Part shown: one piece after another, positions 1 to 7,696 of the stretch
How positions within the stretch are numbered: position 1 is the first letter of the stretch
Layout: every line of letters starts with the position of its first letter
NCBI GenBank assembly: GCA_964545205.1
Contig: CAZJFH010000015.1
Coordinates: 1-64,000 of the forward strand
Origin: CAZJFH01 sp964545205
GTDB lineage: Bacteria > Pseudomonadota > Alphaproteobacteria > Rhodospirillales > Magnetospirillaceae
Direction of reading: 5' to 3'
Length of the DNA stretch: 64,000 nucleotides
Notes under the pieces: model-generated
The model's input: the letters and a program-made list of their open reading frames with translations, nothing else
Told to the model about the DNA's origin: nothing
The model's database searches: none
Translations under genes and position numbers: made by a program

Positions 1-1720
1 TGACCACGTCCATGCCGACGCCGCGTCCCGAGATCGCCGAGACCTGCTCGGCGGTCGAGAAGCCGGGCATGAAGATCAGGTTGAAGACGTCCTCTTCGGT
101 CATGCCGGCGCCCGAGGCGACCAGGCCCTTGGCGATCGCCTTGTCGAGGATCTTCTGCGGATCGATGCCGCGGCCGTCGTCGGCGATCTCGATGACGATG
201 CGCCCGCCGCGATGGTCGGCGGACAGCCGGATCGTGCCCTCGGCCGGCTTGCCGGCGGCGATGCGGTCCTCGGCGCTCTCCAGGCCATGGTCGCAGGCGT
301 TGCGGATCATGTGGGTCAGCGGGTCCGACAGGCGCTCGATCACCGTCTTGTCGATCTCGGTGTTCTCGCCCGACATCACCAGCCTGATCTGCTTGCCGGT
401 CTGCGCCGCCAGCTCGCGCACCAGGCGGGGGATGCGCTGGAACACCGACTTGATCGGCTGCGCGCGGATCGCCATCACGCTTTCCTGCAGCTCGCGGGTG
501 TGGTGCGTCAGCTCCTCGATGCCCTGGGCGAGCTCCGGGAACTGCTCGGCGCTCAGGTGCTGGCGAACCTGGGCCAGCATCGCCTGGGTGATCACCAGTT
601 CGCCGACCATGTTGACCAGGCGGTCGACCTTGTCGAGATCGACGCGGATCGACGGTCCCGGCGCGCCCTCGGCCTTGGCCGCCGGCTTGTCGGCGGCGGG
701 CTTGTCGGCCGGCGTCTCGGCCTTCGCCGCCTTGGCCGCCGGCGCGAGGCTCGGCGCCGGCGCCGGCTCGGGTTCGGGGGCCGGCTCCGGCCACACCGCG
801 GCCTCGCCCATCTCGGCGGCGATCGCCTTCATCGCCGCCTCGATGTCGAAGCCCATGGCCTCGAGCCCGCCGTCGCCGCCGTCCTCGCCGGCCGGCCCGG
901 CGCCCTCGCCGCCGCCGGCGGCGCCGCCGCCCTGCTCGCCCGGGCCCTCGTCGGGCGCGATCTCGAGGTCGCAGTCGTCGACGACGAACTCGAACACCTC
1001 CTCGATGTCGGCCTGCGAGCAGTCGGATTCGAGCGTGAAGTCCCAGGCCAGGTAGGCCTCCTCGGGATCCATCGCGTCCAGCGCCGGCAGCCGCGACAGG
1101 TCGCAGACCGTGGCGAGCTCGCCCAGCCGGCGCAGCTCGCGGATCAGCAGCAGCGGCTCGTTGGCCTTGCGCAGCATCTCGGCCTTGGGGGCGAAGCGGA
1201 TGCGCCAGCGGCGCGCGGCCGGCGCCGGCGCCGCGGCGCCGTCCTGGTCCTCGTGCAGCTCGTCGAGATCGACCGCCACCGGCACGAAGTCGAAATCGGC
1301 GAATTCCACGACCTCCTCGTCGTCCGCGCCGCCGCCCTGGGCGATCAGCGCGTCGAGCCCCTCCTTGGCGTCCTGTCCGAAATCGGGATCCAGCGCGGTG
1401 TCGGACTGCGCCGCCCGCACCAGGTCGGCGAGCACGTCGTTCGAGCGCAGCAGCAGCGCCACCACCTCGGGCGAGGCCTCCATCTCGCCGCTGCGCAGGC
1501 GGTCGAGCACGGTCTCGAAGGTGTGGGCGAAGCCGACGAGCTGGTCGAAGCCGAAGGCGCCGGCGCCGCCCTTGATCGAGTGGACGGCTCGGAAGATGGC
1601 GTGCAGCGTCTCGGCGTCGCCGCCGCCGTCGTCGAGCGCCGAGAGATGCCCTTCCATGTCGGCGAGGAGTTCCTCGCATTCCTGGAAGTACGTGGCCTTG
1701 AATTGTGCCAGCTCGTCCAC
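1..1720 (-). CDS. cheA: Chemotaxis histidine kinase CheA (3' end cut by window edge)
   Basis: CheA receives signals from chemoreceptors through CheW and phosphorylates CheY and CheB. About 573 codons are visible. The start is GTG at 1720, preceded by AGGAG at a normal distance. The N-terminal HPt domain carries the phospho-accepting His47 in RAVHSIKGGAGAFG. A P2-like region (about residues 165-260) and an Ala/Pro/Glu-rich linker follow. Next come the dimerisation helices and the ATPase N-box MIRNACDHGLE, with SGRGVGMDVV at the window edge. The regulatory CheW-like domain lies outside. It is the downstream gene of a minus-strand set with cheY and a STAS gene, 9 bases after the cheY stop. The family assignment is secure. 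Confidence 0.95.
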   Translation of the reverse strand, partial: MDELAQFKATYFQECEELLADMEGHLSALDDGGGDAETLHAIFRAVHSIKGGAGAFGFDQLVGFAHTFETVLDRLRSGEMEASPEVVALLLRSNDVLADLVRAAQSDTALDPDFGQDAKEGLDALIAQGGGADDEEVVEFADFDFVPVAVDLDELHEDQDGAAAPAPAARRWRIRFAPKAEMLRKANEPLLLIRELRRLGELATVCDLSRLPALDAMDPEEAYLAWDFTLESDCSQADIEEVFEFVVDDCDLEIAPDEGPGEQGGGAAGGGEGAGPAGEDGGDGGLEAMGFDIEAAMKAIAAEMGEAAVWPEPAPEPEPAPAPSLAPAAKAAKAETPADKPAADKPAAKAEGAPGPSIRVDLDKVDRLVNMVGELVITQAMLAQVRQHLSAEQFPELAQGIEELTHHTRELQESVMAIRAQPIKSVFQRIPRLVRELAAQTGKQIRLVMSGENTEIDKTVIERLSDPLTHMIRNACDHGLESAEDRIAAGKPAEGTIRLSADHRGGRIVIEIADDGRGIDPQKILDKAIAKGLVASGAGMTEEDVFNLIFMPGFSTAEQVSAISGRGVGMDVV

Positions 1721-1729
1721 GGCGATCTC

Positions 1730-2095
1730 CTACGGACAAACCCTGCGGATGACGTCCAGCAGCTTGTTCGGGTCGAACGGTTTCACGATCCAGCCGGTGG
1801 CGCCGGCGGCCTTGCCCTCGGCCCTCTTCTTGGGGTCGCTTTCGGTGGTCAGCATCAGGATCGGCGTCGCCTTGTGCACCGGATCGGCGCGCAGGTGGCG
1901 GATGAAGCCGATGCCGTCGAGCCGCGGCATGTTGAGGTCGGTGATGATGACGTCGACGCGGTCCGAGCCCAGCACCTCGATGCCGTGCTCGCCGTCCTCG
2001 GCCTGCAGCACCTCGTAGCCGGCGTTCGCCAGCGTGAAGCGCAGCATGTCGCGGATGGTCTTCGAATCGTCGACGGTCAGGATGCGCTTGCTCAT
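1730..2095 (-). CDS. cheY: Chemotaxis response regulator CheY
   Basis: Single-domain receiver of 121 residues, the standard CheY length. Acidic pocket Asp9/Asp10, phospho-acceptor Asp53 (ITDLNM), Thr83/Thr84 and Lys105 (IVKPF) are all present, so it should be phosphorylated by CheA and act on the flagellar switch or as a phosphate sink. Start chosen at ATG 2095, which overlaps the STAS stop codon as ATGA and so suggests translational coupling. An in-frame ATG five codons upstream is possible. It lies directly before cheA in the same operon. Confidence 0.93.
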   Translation of the reverse strand: MSKRILTVDDSKTIRDMLRFTLANAGYEVLQAEDGEHGIEVLGSDRVDVIITDLNMPRLDGIGFIRHLRADPVHKATPILMLTTESDPKKRAEGKAAGATGWIVKPFDPNKLLDVIRRVCP

Positions 2096-2406
2096 TGCTC
2101 GACGTTCCACTCCGCGACGACCTCGAACAGGCCGAGTTCGTAGAAGGCGTTCATGAACGGCTCGGACGGCGCCACGAAGACCACCTCCAGACCCTTTTCG
2201 GCCAAGGCGCGCCAGCCGGCGACCAGCACCTGCACGCAGGGCGTCCCGATCCGCTCGACCTTCGAGGCGTCGATCTCGACGCGGCCGCCGAGCACCACCG
2301 ATTCGCGCAGCAGGTCGCGCAGCGGCTCGGCGACGAGGATGTCGAGCACCGGCGCGAGCGTCAGCCTCCGCCCCGCGCCGGTCGTCGTCACTTCACATTG
2401 CAACAT
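2092..2406 (-). CDS. STAS-domain protein of the chemotaxis cluster
   Basis: 104-residue single STAS domain (anti-sigma-factor-antagonist fold). The typical strand/helix pattern includes VEIDASKVERIGTPCVQVLVAG, broken by no insertion, where the IDAS...GTPC segment corresponds to the region that carries the phosphorylatable Ser/Thr in SpoIIAA-like proteins. Start ATG 2406 follows a GAGGGGG ribosome-binding site. An upstream in-frame ATG would add a Gly/Arg-rich leader and is less likely. STAS genes beside cheY/cheA occur in several alphaproteobacterial chemotaxis clusters. The molecular partner is not known from sequence. Confidence 0.85.
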   Translation of the reverse strand: MLQCEVTTTGAGRRLTLAPVLDILVAEPLRDLLRESVVLGGRVEIDASKVERIGTPCVQVLVAGWRALAEKGLEVVFVAPSEPFMNAFYELGLFEVVAEWNVEQ

Positions 2407-2502
2407 GCATCCCCCTCGCCCTCGCCCGCCGTTCCCCCCGGCGGCCCCACGGAACAATAGCGAACATCGCCCGCCGCGGGAAAGCCCCGAGGCCGCACCG
2501 TA

Positions 2503-2838
2503 TCAGAACAGCTCGACGTCCTCGCCCGATTCCGCCGGCGCCTCCACCCCCAGAGCCGCCGCATAGGCCGAGCGCACGGAAGCCAGCGACAGGCGCCCGA
2601 GCACGCGCCCGGCGAGGCCGTCGTCGCCGGCCGCCAGCTCCTCGGCGACGGCCGCAAGCAGCTCGATGCGCTGGCGCAATTCGTCGAAGGCCTGCAGGCG
2701 CACCACGGCGCCCTCGCCGGCCGCGCCGCCCGCCAAGAACATCTCCGACAGGTCGTCGGCCAGCCGCTGCTGCCCCGCCGCGACCGCCAGCGCCTCCCGC
2801 CGCAGTGCCGACAGCACCGCCCGTCCCGGATCGGACAT
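2503..2838 (-). CDS. Small helical protein of chemotaxis cluster, acidic VELF tail
   Basis: 111 residues from ATG 2838, which has a GGGAGGGG ribosome-binding site; a longer frame upstream is not supported. The sequence is almost entirely predicted helix, rich in Ala/Leu/Arg/Glu, and ends in the acidic-hydrophobic tail ESGEDVELF. No family is recognised with certainty. Position at the head of the STAS-cheY-cheA strand, 96 bases before the STAS gene, suggests a chemotaxis accessory role. The tail resembles in general form the short C-terminal peptides by which CheZ or receptor tails dock partners. That role is inference. Confidence 0.7.
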   Translation of the reverse strand: MSDPGRAVLSALRREALAVAAGQQRLADDLSEMFLAGGAAGEGAVVRLQAFDELRQRIELLAAVAEELAAGDDGLAGRVLGRLSLASVRSAYAAALGVEAPAESGEDVELF

Positions 2839-2969
2839 GCCCCCTCCCGCTCCACTTCTGACAGTTTCCAAAAATAACAAAGTGCAGTCAAATGCTTCGC
2901 TTGGCCCGGCGATGATGATATGTTCGGGACACAAGCCAGGGGGGCTGGCTTAGGGGGACATCGGCGACG
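2839..2969. promoter_or_regulatory. Divergent intergenic region between the two chemotaxis transcripts
   Basis: Relatively AT-rich spacer that must hold promoters for both the leftward (unknown-STAS-cheY-cheA) and rightward (receiver, two chemoreceptors) genes. A hairpin of 7-bp arms (AAGCCAG/CTGGCTT, 2933-2951) with a G5 loop sits 18 bases before the rightward ATG, where it could affect translation. No convincing sigma-28 flagellar promoter was seen. Confidence 0.4.
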
Positions 2970-3401
2970 ATGAATGACATTGCTGCGCGCATCCGCGGGT
3001 TGTCGGTCCTGGTGGTCGACGACAGCCAGTACACGCGGGAAATCCTGAAGACGGTCCTGCGCGGATACGGTATCGGCGCCATCAAGGAGGCGGACAGCGG
3101 CGAGGCGGCGTTCAAGCTGCTCGGCGATCTCGGCGACGTCGACCTGATCGTCTGCGACGTCGAGATGAAGCCGATCAACGGCATCGAGTTCGTCCGCATG
3201 CTGCGGCAGCGCGAACGCCCGGAAAGCGTCGAAGGCGCACGGGTGGCGAATCCGAACACGCCGGTGATCATGCTGACCTCGCACGCCAAGAAGTCGCTGG
3301 TCGACATGGCCCGCCAGGCCGGCGCCAACGCCTACATCGTCAAGCCGGTGGTTCCCAAGGTGCTGCTGGAAAGGATAGAGCGGATCGTCGCCTCGCACTG
3401 A
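2970..3401 (+). CDS. CheY-like single-domain response regulator
   Basis: 143-residue receiver with Asp17/Asp18, phospho-acceptor Asp63 (VCDVEM), Thr103-Ser104 and Lys125 (IVKPV). It is about 20 residues longer than classical CheY because of an insertion (about residues 81-95, RERPESVEG region) between helix 3 and strand 4, which is common in CheY paralogues of alphaproteobacteria. There is no output domain. It is the first gene of the rightward chemotaxis unit, 34 bases before a chemoreceptor gene, and probably serves as a second CheA target or phosphate sink. Confidence 0.9.
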   Translation: MNDIAARIRGLSVLVVDDSQYTREILKTVLRGYGIGAIKEADSGEAAFKLLGDLGDVDLIVCDVEMKPINGIEFVRMLRQRERPESVEGARVANPNTPVIMLTSHAKKSLVDMARQAGANAYIVKPVVPKVLLERIERIVASH

Positions 3402-3435
3402 GGCGCCGCGGCCGCCGGGTCTGGGGGGATAGACC

Positions 3436-4878
3436 ATGGCCGAGACCGAACAGGACGCCGCGCCGCCGCAGGCGGCGGGGCCCGACCGCGACGCGCTGGT
3501 CGCAGCCGGCTGGCTGCCGCCGGACGAGGTCGACGCGCTGCGCCGCACGGTGGCGCTGATCGAATCGGGGCAATACCTGGCCGTGCCCAGGGCCGGCGAC
3601 GGACTCGGCCTCGACCTGCGCCGCCTGACCGGCGCCATCGGCCGCCGCGCCTCGGCCGGCCTGCGCCGCATGGTCAATCTGGCGATCAACGTCACCGACA
3701 GCGTCATGGCCACGGTCGAGCTGCGGCTGTCGGCCAAGGACATCAGCCAGCGCACCCAGACCATCGCCGCCACCGCCGAAGAGCTGGTGCACTCGATCGA
3801 GGTCATCGCCGCCAACACCGCCCAGGTCGCGGAGCAGGCCGACGACGTGCGCCGCGCCGTCGCCACCGGCGACCGGTCGGCGGCCAACGCCGTCGCGGTG
3901 ATGCAGGGCGTCGCCCGCGCCGTCGGCGACTCCGTCGTGCAGGTCGAGAACCTGACCGAGGCCTCGGGGGAGATCGGCACGATCATCGAGATGATCGAGG
4001 AGATCGCGTTCCACACCAACATGCTGGCGCTCAACGCCTCGGTCGAGGCCGCCCGCGCCGGCGAGGCCGGCAAGGGCTTCGCCGTCGTCGCCGACGAGGT
4101 CCGCCGCCTCGCCGACCAGACCAAGGGCGCCACCTTCGACATCCGCGCCCGCATCGGCAAGCTGCATGGCGAGCTGGGCGGCATCACCCGCTCGATCCAG
4201 GCGGTCGGCGAGGTCGTCGGCCAGGGCCGCACCGCCATCGAGGACACCGGCGCCGCGATCCGCAGCATCAGCGACAAGATCGACCAGGTCACCGTGCGCA
4301 CCCAGTACGTCGCCAACGTCGTCGACGAGCAGAAGGTCGCGGTGACGCGGGTGGCCGAGGACATCACCGCGATCGCGCTGATGACCGACGAGAGCGTCGA
4401 CAAGATCGAGCAGGTCCTGGCGGTGATGGACCATTCGGAGCAGCTGCTGACCGAGCAGATGGACAGCCTGATGGAGCAGACCCTGCCCAACCAGGTGCTG
4501 CACCGGGCCAAGTCCGACCACGCCTTCTGGAAGCGCCGCCTCGGCAACCTGTTGTGCGGGCGCATCGCGCTGAGCAGCGAGGAACTGACCGACCACCACC
4601 AGTGCCGGCTCGGCAAGTGGTACGACGGGGTCGAGGACGCGGCCATCCGCGAGCATCCGAGCTTCCGCGCCCTGGCCGAGCCGCACGCGCAGGTGCACGG
4701 ACACGGCAAGAAGGCCGTCGACCGCTACAACCACGGCGACCTCGAGGGCGCCATCGAGGAACTCGAACAGGTGGCGCAGGCATCGGAACAGGTGATCGCG
4801 CTGCTCGACGATCTGACCAGGGTGAGCGGCGCCCGCAGGAAGGCGCCGGCCGTTTCCGCTGACGAGGGCAACGAATGA
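3436..4878 (+). CDS. Soluble chemoreceptor with C-terminal zinc-binding CZB domain
   Basis: 480 residues without a transmembrane segment or HAMP domain, so a cytoplasmic chemoreceptor. The MCP signalling hairpin runs about residues 90-340, with the tip EIAFHTNMLALNASVEAARAG at about 189-209 (His instead of the usual Gln in AFQTN). A CZB domain follows at about 355-465, with candidate zinc ligands His362, Cys390 (CRLGKWY), His417 and His421. CZB domains bind zinc and can sense zinc or oxidants such as hypochlorous acid. The N-terminal 60 residues have no clear domain. The start has a GGGGGGA ribosome-binding site. The stop overlaps the next receptor start (ATGA). Confidence 0.92.
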   Translation: MAETEQDAAPPQAAGPDRDALVAAGWLPPDEVDALRRTVALIESGQYLAVPRAGDGLGLDLRRLTGAIGRRASAGLRRMVNLAINVTDSVMATVELRLSAKDISQRTQTIAATAEELVHSIEVIAANTAQVAEQADDVRRAVATGDRSAANAVAVMQGVARAVGDSVVQVENLTEASGEIGTIIEMIEEIAFHTNMLALNASVEAARAGEAGKGFAVVADEVRRLADQTKGATFDIRARIGKLHGELGGITRSIQAVGEVVGQGRTAIEDTGAAIRSISDKIDQVTVRTQYVANVVDEQKVAVTRVAEDITAIALMTDESVDKIEQVLAVMDHSEQLLTEQMDSLMEQTLPNQVLHRAKSDHAFWKRRLGNLLCGRIALSSEELTDHHQCRLGKWYDGVEDAAIREHPSFRALAEPHAQVHGHGKKAVDRYNHGDLEGAIEELEQVAQASEQVIALLDDLTRVSGARRKAPAVSADEGNE

Positions 4879-7253
4879 AGATCAGGACCCAGCTTCTGGC
4901 CATGGCGGCCGTCGCTCTCCTCGGGCTGGCGGCGGTGGCGGGGATCAGCCTGCACGAGTTGAAGAGCGAGCTGCTGGCCGACCGCCAGGCCAAGACCCGC
5001 AACCTGGTCGAGGTCGCCCACTCGATCCTGGTCCGGAACCACGAACTGGAGGCGGCGGGCCGCATCGGCCGCGACGAGGCGCAGCAGCGGGCCAAGGACG
5101 CGGTCGCGGCGCTGCGCTACGATGGGAACGAGTATTTCTGGATCAACGACATGCAGCCGCGCATGGTCATGCATCCGTTCAAGCCCGAGCTGAACGGCAA
5201 CGACCTGTCGGGGTTCGAGGACAAGACCGGCAAGAAGCTGTTCGTCGCCTTCGTCGAGGCGGTCAAGCGCGACGGCGCCGGCTTCGTGTCGTACATGTGG
5301 CCCAAGCCCGGCGCCGACGAGCCGGTCGAGAAGCTGTCCTACGTCCGCGGCTTCGCGCCCTGGGGCTGGGTGATCGGCTCGGGCATCTACATCGACGACA
5401 TGGAGGCGATCTTCTGGCAGCGCGCCGGCGTGCTGCTGACGGTGGTCGGCGTCGTCGTCGCGGCGATCGCGGTGATCTCGGCGGTGATCGCCAACGGCAT
5501 CGGCCGGCCGCTCAACGCGATGGTCGCGGTGATGTCGCGCCTCGCCCAGGGCGAGCAGGCCGAGATCCCGGCGCTGGAGCGCCGCGACGAGATCGGCGAC
5601 ATCGCGCGCACCCTGTCGGTCATCCACGACGCCGGCGTCTCGGCCCAGCGCATCAAGGCGGCGCTGGACAACGCCGCCGCGGCGGTGATGGTCGCCGATG
5701 CCGAGGGCAGGGTCATCCACGCCAACCGCGCGCTGTCGCGCATGTTCGCCGCCGCCGCCGCCGAGCTGCGCGCCGACCTGCCCGGATTCGAGCCGGCCAA
5801 GCTGATCGGCACGCCGCTGGCGCGGCTGCAGCGCAAGGGCGAGACCTGGCTCGCGCGCCTCGACGAGGGCCACCGCTGGGAAAGCCGTTACGGCGAGCGC
5901 ACCTTCGCCGTGGTGGCGACGCCGGTGGTGATCGGCGACGACCAGCGCGTCGGCACCGTGCTGGAATGGACCGAGCTGACGACCGAGCTGGCGGTGCAGG
6001 CCGAGGTCGACACCATCGTCAACGCGGCGCTCGCCGGCGACCTGTCGGGCCGCATCCGGGTCGCCGACAAGCACGGCTTCATGCGCAGGCTCGCGGAAAG
6101 CATGAACCGCCTGCTGGCGGTCACCGCCGACGCCATCGACGACGCCGTGCAGATGCTGGACGGGCTCGCCCACGGCGACCTGACGCGGCGCGTCGAGCGC
6201 GACTACGCCGGCACCTTCGAGCGGCTGAAGAACGACGCCAACCGCACCGCCGAGAAGCTGTCGGCGATCGTCACCCGCATCGTCGAGACCTCGGAGCAGG
6301 TCAACGCCGCCGCCGAGGAGATCGCGGCCGGCAGCACCAACCTGTCCAGCCGCACCGAGCAGCAGGCGGCCAATCTCGAGGAGACCGCCTCGGCGATGGA
6401 GGAACTGGCCTCGACGGTGCGCCAGAACGCCGAGAACGCCCAGCAGGCCAACCAGCTCGCCGGCCGCGCCCGCGGCGTCGCCGACCAGGGCGGCGGCGTG
6501 GTGGCGCAGGCGGTGGCGGCGATGGGCGGCATCGACGAGAGCTCGCGGAAGATCTCGGACATCATCGGCGTCATCGACGAGATCGCCTTCCAGACCAACC
6601 TGCTCGCCCTGAACGCCGCCGTCGAGGCGGCGCGGGCCGGAGATGCCGGCAAGGGCTTCGCCGTCGTCGCCGCCGAGGTGCGGGCGCTGGCCCAGCGCTC
6701 CAGCGAGGCGTCGAAGGAGATCAAGAGCCTGATCCAGGCTTCGACCGCACAGGTCAAGACCGGCGTCGGCCTGGTCAACCAGGCCGGCAAGGCGCTGGAC
6801 GAGATCGTCGGCTCGATCAAGCGCGTCGCCGACATCGTCGCCGAGATCGCCGACGCCTCGGCCGAACAGGCGACCGGCCTCGACGAGATCAGCACCGCCG
6901 TCGCCAGCATGGACGACATGACCCAGAAGAACGCGACGCTGGTCGAGGAAAGCACCGCCGCCGCGCGCTCGCTGCAGCTGCAGGCGGCGGGCCTGCGCCA
7001 GACGATGGACTTCTTCAAGCTGGACCGCGAGGCGGCGCCGGAACCGGAGCCGAAGCCCAAGGCGAAGACCACCGGCGCCAGGCCGGCGAAGCCCGAGCCG
7101 AAGCCGGCGAAGCCCGAGCCGAAGCCGGCGAAGACCGAGGCGCCGAAGCCCAAGTCCAAGCCGGCCCCCGCTCCCGCCAAGGCGCCGCCGAAGCCGCAGG
7201 CCACCGCCACCTACGCCCCGCACGGCGGCGATGACGAGTGGGAGGAGTTCTGA
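4875..7253 (+). CDS. Transmembrane chemoreceptor (sCache - HAMP - PAS - MCP) with CheR/CheB docking tail
   Basis: 792 residues: TM1 about 7-26, periplasmic single-Cache domain about 35-180 (YFWINDMQPRMVMHP and GWVIGSGIYIDD are typical), TM2 about 184-206, HAMP, a PAS-like unit about 260-370, a second HAMP-like unit about 380-460, and the MCP domain to about 720 with the tip DEIAFQTNLLALNAAVEAA. A flexible Lys/Pro/Ala linker of about 60 residues contains a 21-nt tandem DNA repeat near 7085-7127. It leads to the terminal EWEEF, which matches the tethering pentapeptide for CheR/CheB. sCache domains commonly bind small organic acids; the ligand here is unknown. Confidence 0.93.
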   Translation: MKIRTQLLAMAAVALLGLAAVAGISLHELKSELLADRQAKTRNLVEVAHSILVRNHELEAAGRIGRDEAQQRAKDAVAALRYDGNEYFWINDMQPRMVMHPFKPELNGNDLSGFEDKTGKKLFVAFVEAVKRDGAGFVSYMWPKPGADEPVEKLSYVRGFAPWGWVIGSGIYIDDMEAIFWQRAGVLLTVVGVVVAAIAVISAVIANGIGRPLNAMVAVMSRLAQGEQAEIPALERRDEIGDIARTLSVIHDAGVSAQRIKAALDNAAAAVMVADAEGRVIHANRALSRMFAAAAAELRADLPGFEPAKLIGTPLARLQRKGETWLARLDEGHRWESRYGERTFAVVATPVVIGDDQRVGTVLEWTELTTELAVQAEVDTIVNAALAGDLSGRIRVADKHGFMRRLAESMNRLLAVTADAIDDAVQMLDGLAHGDLTRRVERDYAGTFERLKNDANRTAEKLSAIVTRIVETSEQVNAAAEEIAAGSTNLSSRTEQQAANLEETASAMEELASTVRQNAENAQQANQLAGRARGVADQGGGVVAQAVAAMGGIDESSRKISDIIGVIDEIAFQTNLLALNAAVEAARAGDAGKGFAVVAAEVRALAQRSSEASKEIKSLIQASTAQVKTGVGLVNQAGKALDEIVGSIKRVADIVAEIADASAEQATGLDEISTAVASMDDMTQKNATLVEESTAAARSLQLQAAGLRQTMDFFKLDREAAPEPEPKPKAKTTGARPAKPEPKPAKPEPKPAKTEAPKPKSKPAPAPAKAPPKPQATATYAPHGGDDEWEEF

Positions 7254-7256
7254 ACC

Positions 7257-7336
7257 CTGGGAGCGCGGGTCTCCAGACCCGCAGTGTCGTTTCCTCGCCG
7301 CGCCGAAGAACTGCGCATCTGGAGACGCGCGCTCCC
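7257..7336. repeat. Interspersed hairpin repeat, copy 1
   Basis: About 80 bases with complementary ends (GGGAGCGCGGGTCTC... and ...GAGACGCGCGCTCCCC) plus an internal stem GCGGGTCTCCAGACCCGC. It lies between the stop of the chemoreceptor and the convergent small fdh gene. A close relative is found at 54893-54969 and a variant at 56577-56651. It may double as a bidirectional terminator. Confidence 0.75.
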
Positions 7337-7352
7337 CGACGGGGTCGCGTCG

Positions 7353-7691
7353 TCACCGCCCCGACAGCGCCTCGATGCCTTCGCTCTGGGTGCGGTAGAG
7401 CAGGCCGCCGGCGTCGGCGGCCGAATGCAGGCGGATCAGTTCGCCGCTCTGGGCGTCGACGACCACGCGGCTGACCCGCATGGCGTCGTTGTAGTTGCCG
7501 GGCCTGACCATCACCGTGGCGACGAAGACCGGCCGCTCCGCCAGTTCCGCCGGCTCCAGCTTCAGCACCTCGACGGGAAAGCTTTGCTCGAGCCGCTCGC
7601 GCACGGCCTCGGCATCGAGGGCCAGGGCCGGCATCGCCGTCAGCCCCGCCATCAGGACCCCGGCCAGCGAGGCGATGATCGTGCCGCGCAT
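7353..7691 (-). CDS. Small exported protein at the end of the formate dehydrogenase cluster
   Basis: 112 residues with a Sec-type signal peptide (MRGTIIASLAGVLMAGLTAM, cleavage after about Ala24). The mature part has a PepSY-like feel (VVVDAQSGELIRLHS followed by a short C-terminal tail), but I do not claim the family. It starts 5 bases after the fdhC stop on the same strand, so it is probably the last gene of the formate dehydrogenase operon and acts in the periplasm. No catalytic motif is visible. Confidence 0.75.
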   Translation of the reverse strand: MRGTIIASLAGVLMAGLTAMPALALDAEAVRERLEQSFPVEVLKLEPAELAERPVFVATVMVRPGNYNDAMRVSRVVVDAQSGELIRLHSAADAGGLLYRTQSEGIEALSGR

Positions 7692-7696
7692 CGCCG

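Noticed and set aside
7085..7127. CRISPR-like repeat
   Set aside because: It is a two-unit 21-base tandem repeat inside the Lys/Pro tether of a chemoreceptor gene, with no spacers.
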